Source: Monarcha castaneiventris obscurior (lineage: Eukaryota > Chordata > Aves > Passeriformes > Monarchidae). Taken from it: a stretch of 64,000 nt of DNA. Below the pieces are notes generated by a model that saw only the letters and a program-made list of their open reading frames with translations, was not told where the DNA came from and made no database searches. The position numbers and the translations under genes were made by a program. The stretch spans positions 2,118,001-2,182,000 of the forward strand of contig JAMPIT010000682.1 in assembly GCA_026261815.1 (NCBI GenBank). The letters are read 5' to 3'. Below, piece by piece: positions 61,437-64,000 of this stretch (its first letter is position 1; each line of letters starts with the position of its first letter).

Positions 61437-63121
61437 GTAAGTGAAGGGATTAAATTATACTTTACTTTGCTAAGCTATCTTTTACCCAAGTATGTTCCCA
61501 AGTAAACTGTCTTTTACCCAAGCCATCTTTTTACCCAGGTAGAAATTGCAATGGGTGCAAACTGCAAACTGCACTGCTTTGGGAGGAAGGCGAAAAAAAA
61601 GAGGTAATCATGACAAATTATACTTTTTCAAGTTATCATCATCTTGCTCTGTCTCTGTCAAATTGTTCCTCAAACACAGCAGTCTGTGAAGCCACCTGAT
61701 TCCTCTGCTTGCCTTTTTTTTTTTTTTCTTCCTCTCTTTGTACTATTTATACCTCTTGGATAAAATGTGCACTTTTGCATATCTCAGCCATTTCAAGGGC
61801 TGAGATGATGAACTGCACTGTTTAGTCCTTTCCATCACAGTGTCACTAGTGGTCATGTCCCTGATTATCTCTAAGGACAATGCATTCAATAATAGATTCA
61901 ATCCAAATCTGTCTATAATTATGATCAAGGATGATATACTAAGGTATATATGTGAAGGAATGGTTCATTTTTCAAGCCCACATGTTGTTTTCCAAATTCT
62001 TCGTAGCCGCAACATAACCTTGGTCTGCAACTTCACCAAAGAGTGAATGTGACTTTTCACTAAACTGATTTCACCTCTCTGTAAAAAAAAAAAGAAGAAA
62101 AAAATAAAAGAACAAACCATCCTTACACATACACACACTTCACACACTTTAACTTTTTTTTCTACTATTGCCATTTTGGGGATGTTGGTTTTCTCCTGGG
62201 CTTTAGACAAAACAAATTCAGCTCCCTGTAAAGCTCACTCAGTGTCTGGTGTGGGCTTTTGGGTGGTGAAAGGAAAAGAGAAGTCTGCTCTGAAAAGAAA
62301 ACCCTGCTCTGTGAGCTCGGTCTGTGCTCAGGATTACTTCAGTCGATTTAGGAAGGCAGGTAGAGCTCTGTTATTTCTTGCTTGGACCTTTAAAATTTCT
62401 CCTCTGCTCCTTGCCTCTGCTGGGAGCAATTTCACTGCAATTACTGAAACGAAGCCCCTGAATTCCACTCTGTAGCTATTCACATGACCCTCAGTGTTTT
62501 GGACTTGATTTTTCTCCAGTTTTCTCCACAACAGGAAGAGTCGTGAGGAAATTTTCCTCAGTCAGTGGCTTCAGGTTTCTATTAAAAACTTTTGCTACTT
62601 GTAACACTTCTCAAAACCTTTAAAAAACAAACCTAGCATTGGAATTATTCAATCAAATGGTATTAAAAGCACAGATTATGCTTTAGAAACCACTTACAAA
62701 GAAGGTTTTTACAGATCAGTGAGGACGCTAGCGAGGAGGGGCCCCTGATATGAATGGAAACGTTTGTTTCAATCCTCATTTATCTTAAGGCCCGGGTGCT
62801 TTCTGGACAGTGAAACATTCTTCTCCTCCCTGCACTTGGAAAAGTGAGGATCAAGTTGCGAGAGAGTGCCCTTGAATGCTCAAGTAAGGAATTTGCTAAG
62901 TGGCCTCCTCAGCCAACACAGCTCCCATGTTAACGGTGGCTTCTTAATTCCCTCTGCCCTCAGCTGCAGGATTACCCATCCTTTCTTATCACAAGGCATC
63001 ACCGCCAGCTGAGCCCCCACGCTTGCATCCACCCACAAAACCATGACCACTTCTCACATTAAAAATGTTTGCCATTTCTCCACCATCCTGAAATTTTAAC
63101 CAAGCCTTGATAAGGATGTGG

Positions 63122-63143
63122 AAAAAAAAAAAAAAAAAAAAAA
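63122..63143 (+). repeat. Poly-A run of 22
   Basis: An uninterrupted run of 22 A followed by CC, with no recognisable retroelement on its left. Confidence 0.95.
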
Positions 63144-64000
63144 CCACCACAGTTTTGTAAAGGTCCCAGTGTTCCTAATTTTTCCAGGGCTGCTCAGGGA
63201 TCTCTGTAACTGCATGTGTGCATGGGGCTGCTCCAGCCTGCCTGGATTCCACACACCCCTGCAATATAAACATTAATTAAATGGAATACTGAGTTACTAA
63301 TTGTCACTGGGGCTGCCAGTCACATTGATCTGGAATCCACCTCTATCTAAGGAGAGCGCAAGAAAACATTGGAATGTTTTGGTCTTCTTACAAAGAAGCA
63401 TTAGATGGGTTGAATCTATTTCAGCCTCATTAACATATTCAGTGCATATGTGGGGTCCCACTAAATCGGTTCCAAAATCAGCAGTGAAGCTCTTTGACAG
63501 AAGCAGAGCGCAGTCCTTGGTGAGGCAGTGGCCTCCACAACTGTATCAGAAACCAGATTTGCAGCCCTGTTCTCAAACCCAACTTCTGTTGATGGTTGTG
63601 GAATTTTGGCCAGTGCAAAGATCACAGTGTTTGTCCTGCAACTTGCACAGCTAGCTTGAAGCTTTTCTTCTTCCTGCCATCCAAATCTTCTTGGGATTAG
63701 TCGGGACTGATATTGATGTATGAACATCTTAAAAGGACTGTACATAGCTTCCAGGCTGAAGACTAAACATTGCTGCGTAAAACAGAATTTGGCAGTGATT
63801 CTATAGGATGAACCTAATCAGAGCAGACAGATTACAATACATGGTAAAGGCATGGAGTTGAAAAGAAAAAAGGACTTGCTCTGCAGTATTGCATAATACA
63901 TTCTGGAGAAACTAGAAAACCTTTCAGAGCAGCTGGGACAGAGGGAAATGAACCATTTGTTCCCAAGTGAAATAAACAAAAGAAGGAAATGCTCCAAAAT

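Larger units (their letters stand above)
58266..64000. other. Single-copy DNA, no gene recognised
   Basis: No recognised gene or interspersed repeat. Low-complexity pieces include T14 near 61716-61729, a T run near 60413-60421, a mixed A/G run near 62083-62111 and A22 at 63122-63143. Two exon-like intervals are listed separately. The stretch near 62700-62830 is GC-mixed and could be conserved non-coding DNA, which one sequence cannot show. Confidence 0.5.

Noticed and set aside
1..64000. tRNA, rRNA, snRNA, CRISPR arrays, bacterial operons or IS elements
   Set aside because: I saw no tRNA B-box/cloverleaf, no spaced direct repeats with unique spacers and no bacterial gene organisation. The reading was by eye, so a small RNA gene could be missed.

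Overview
The window reads as vertebrate nuclear DNA, most likely from a bird and probably a songbird. Three things point there. Chicken-repeat-1 (CR1) LINE retrotransposons of two very different ages are the main recognisable repeats. The LTR at about 12.87 kb resembles, from memory, an LTR class abundant in passerine genomes. There are also two copies of a very old MIR/L2-like amniote repeat. The rest is AT-rich single-copy DNA with frequent A/T homopolymers and simple repeats. Nothing bacterial, archaeal or phage-like is visible: no operons, ribosome-binding-site logic, CRISPR array or insertion sequences.

Layout. 1-12.8 kb: unannotatable single-copy DNA with two well-supported decayed ancient CR1 fragments (about 3.9-4.1 and 5.4-5.5 kb), one doubtful fragment (about 1.2-1.4 kb), an A/C-rich tract and an AAAT microsatellite. 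12.87-13.41 kb: a retroviral-type LTR without internal sequence. 14.4-14.6 kb: MIR/L2-like repeat, plus orientation. 14.6-26 kb: AT-rich DNA with long T runs. 26.19-26.70 kb: the only clearly CpG-rich stretch, a possible promoter or first exon. 26.9-38.2 kb: nothing recognisable apart from a perfect short hairpin at 36.1 kb. 38.25-39.44 kb: a long, ancient, minus-strand CR1 carcass. 43.81-44.14 kb: a GATA-type array with nested higher-order repeats. 47.06-49.54 kb: a younger, GC-rich, 5'-truncated plus-strand CR1 with a dead pol frame. 49.5-64 kb: single-copy DNA with microsatellites, the second MIR/L2-like copy (58.1-58.3 kb, minus) and several unproven exon-like intervals bounded by good splice consensus.

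I found no complete host protein-coding gene and no RNA gene that I can defend. The only protein relationships I recognise are to CR1 pol. The longest non-repeat open frames that I traced to their first codon begin at TTG or GTG rather than ATG, and match no family I know. The window therefore looks like intergenic or deep intronic DNA, perhaps around one CpG-island promoter. I see no convincing undescribed biological system. The best leads are the CpG island, the exon-like intervals at 46.8, 57.6, 59.0 and 61.2-61.4 kb, the nested array and the old repeat relics. Family names come from memory of consensus sequences; no search was run.
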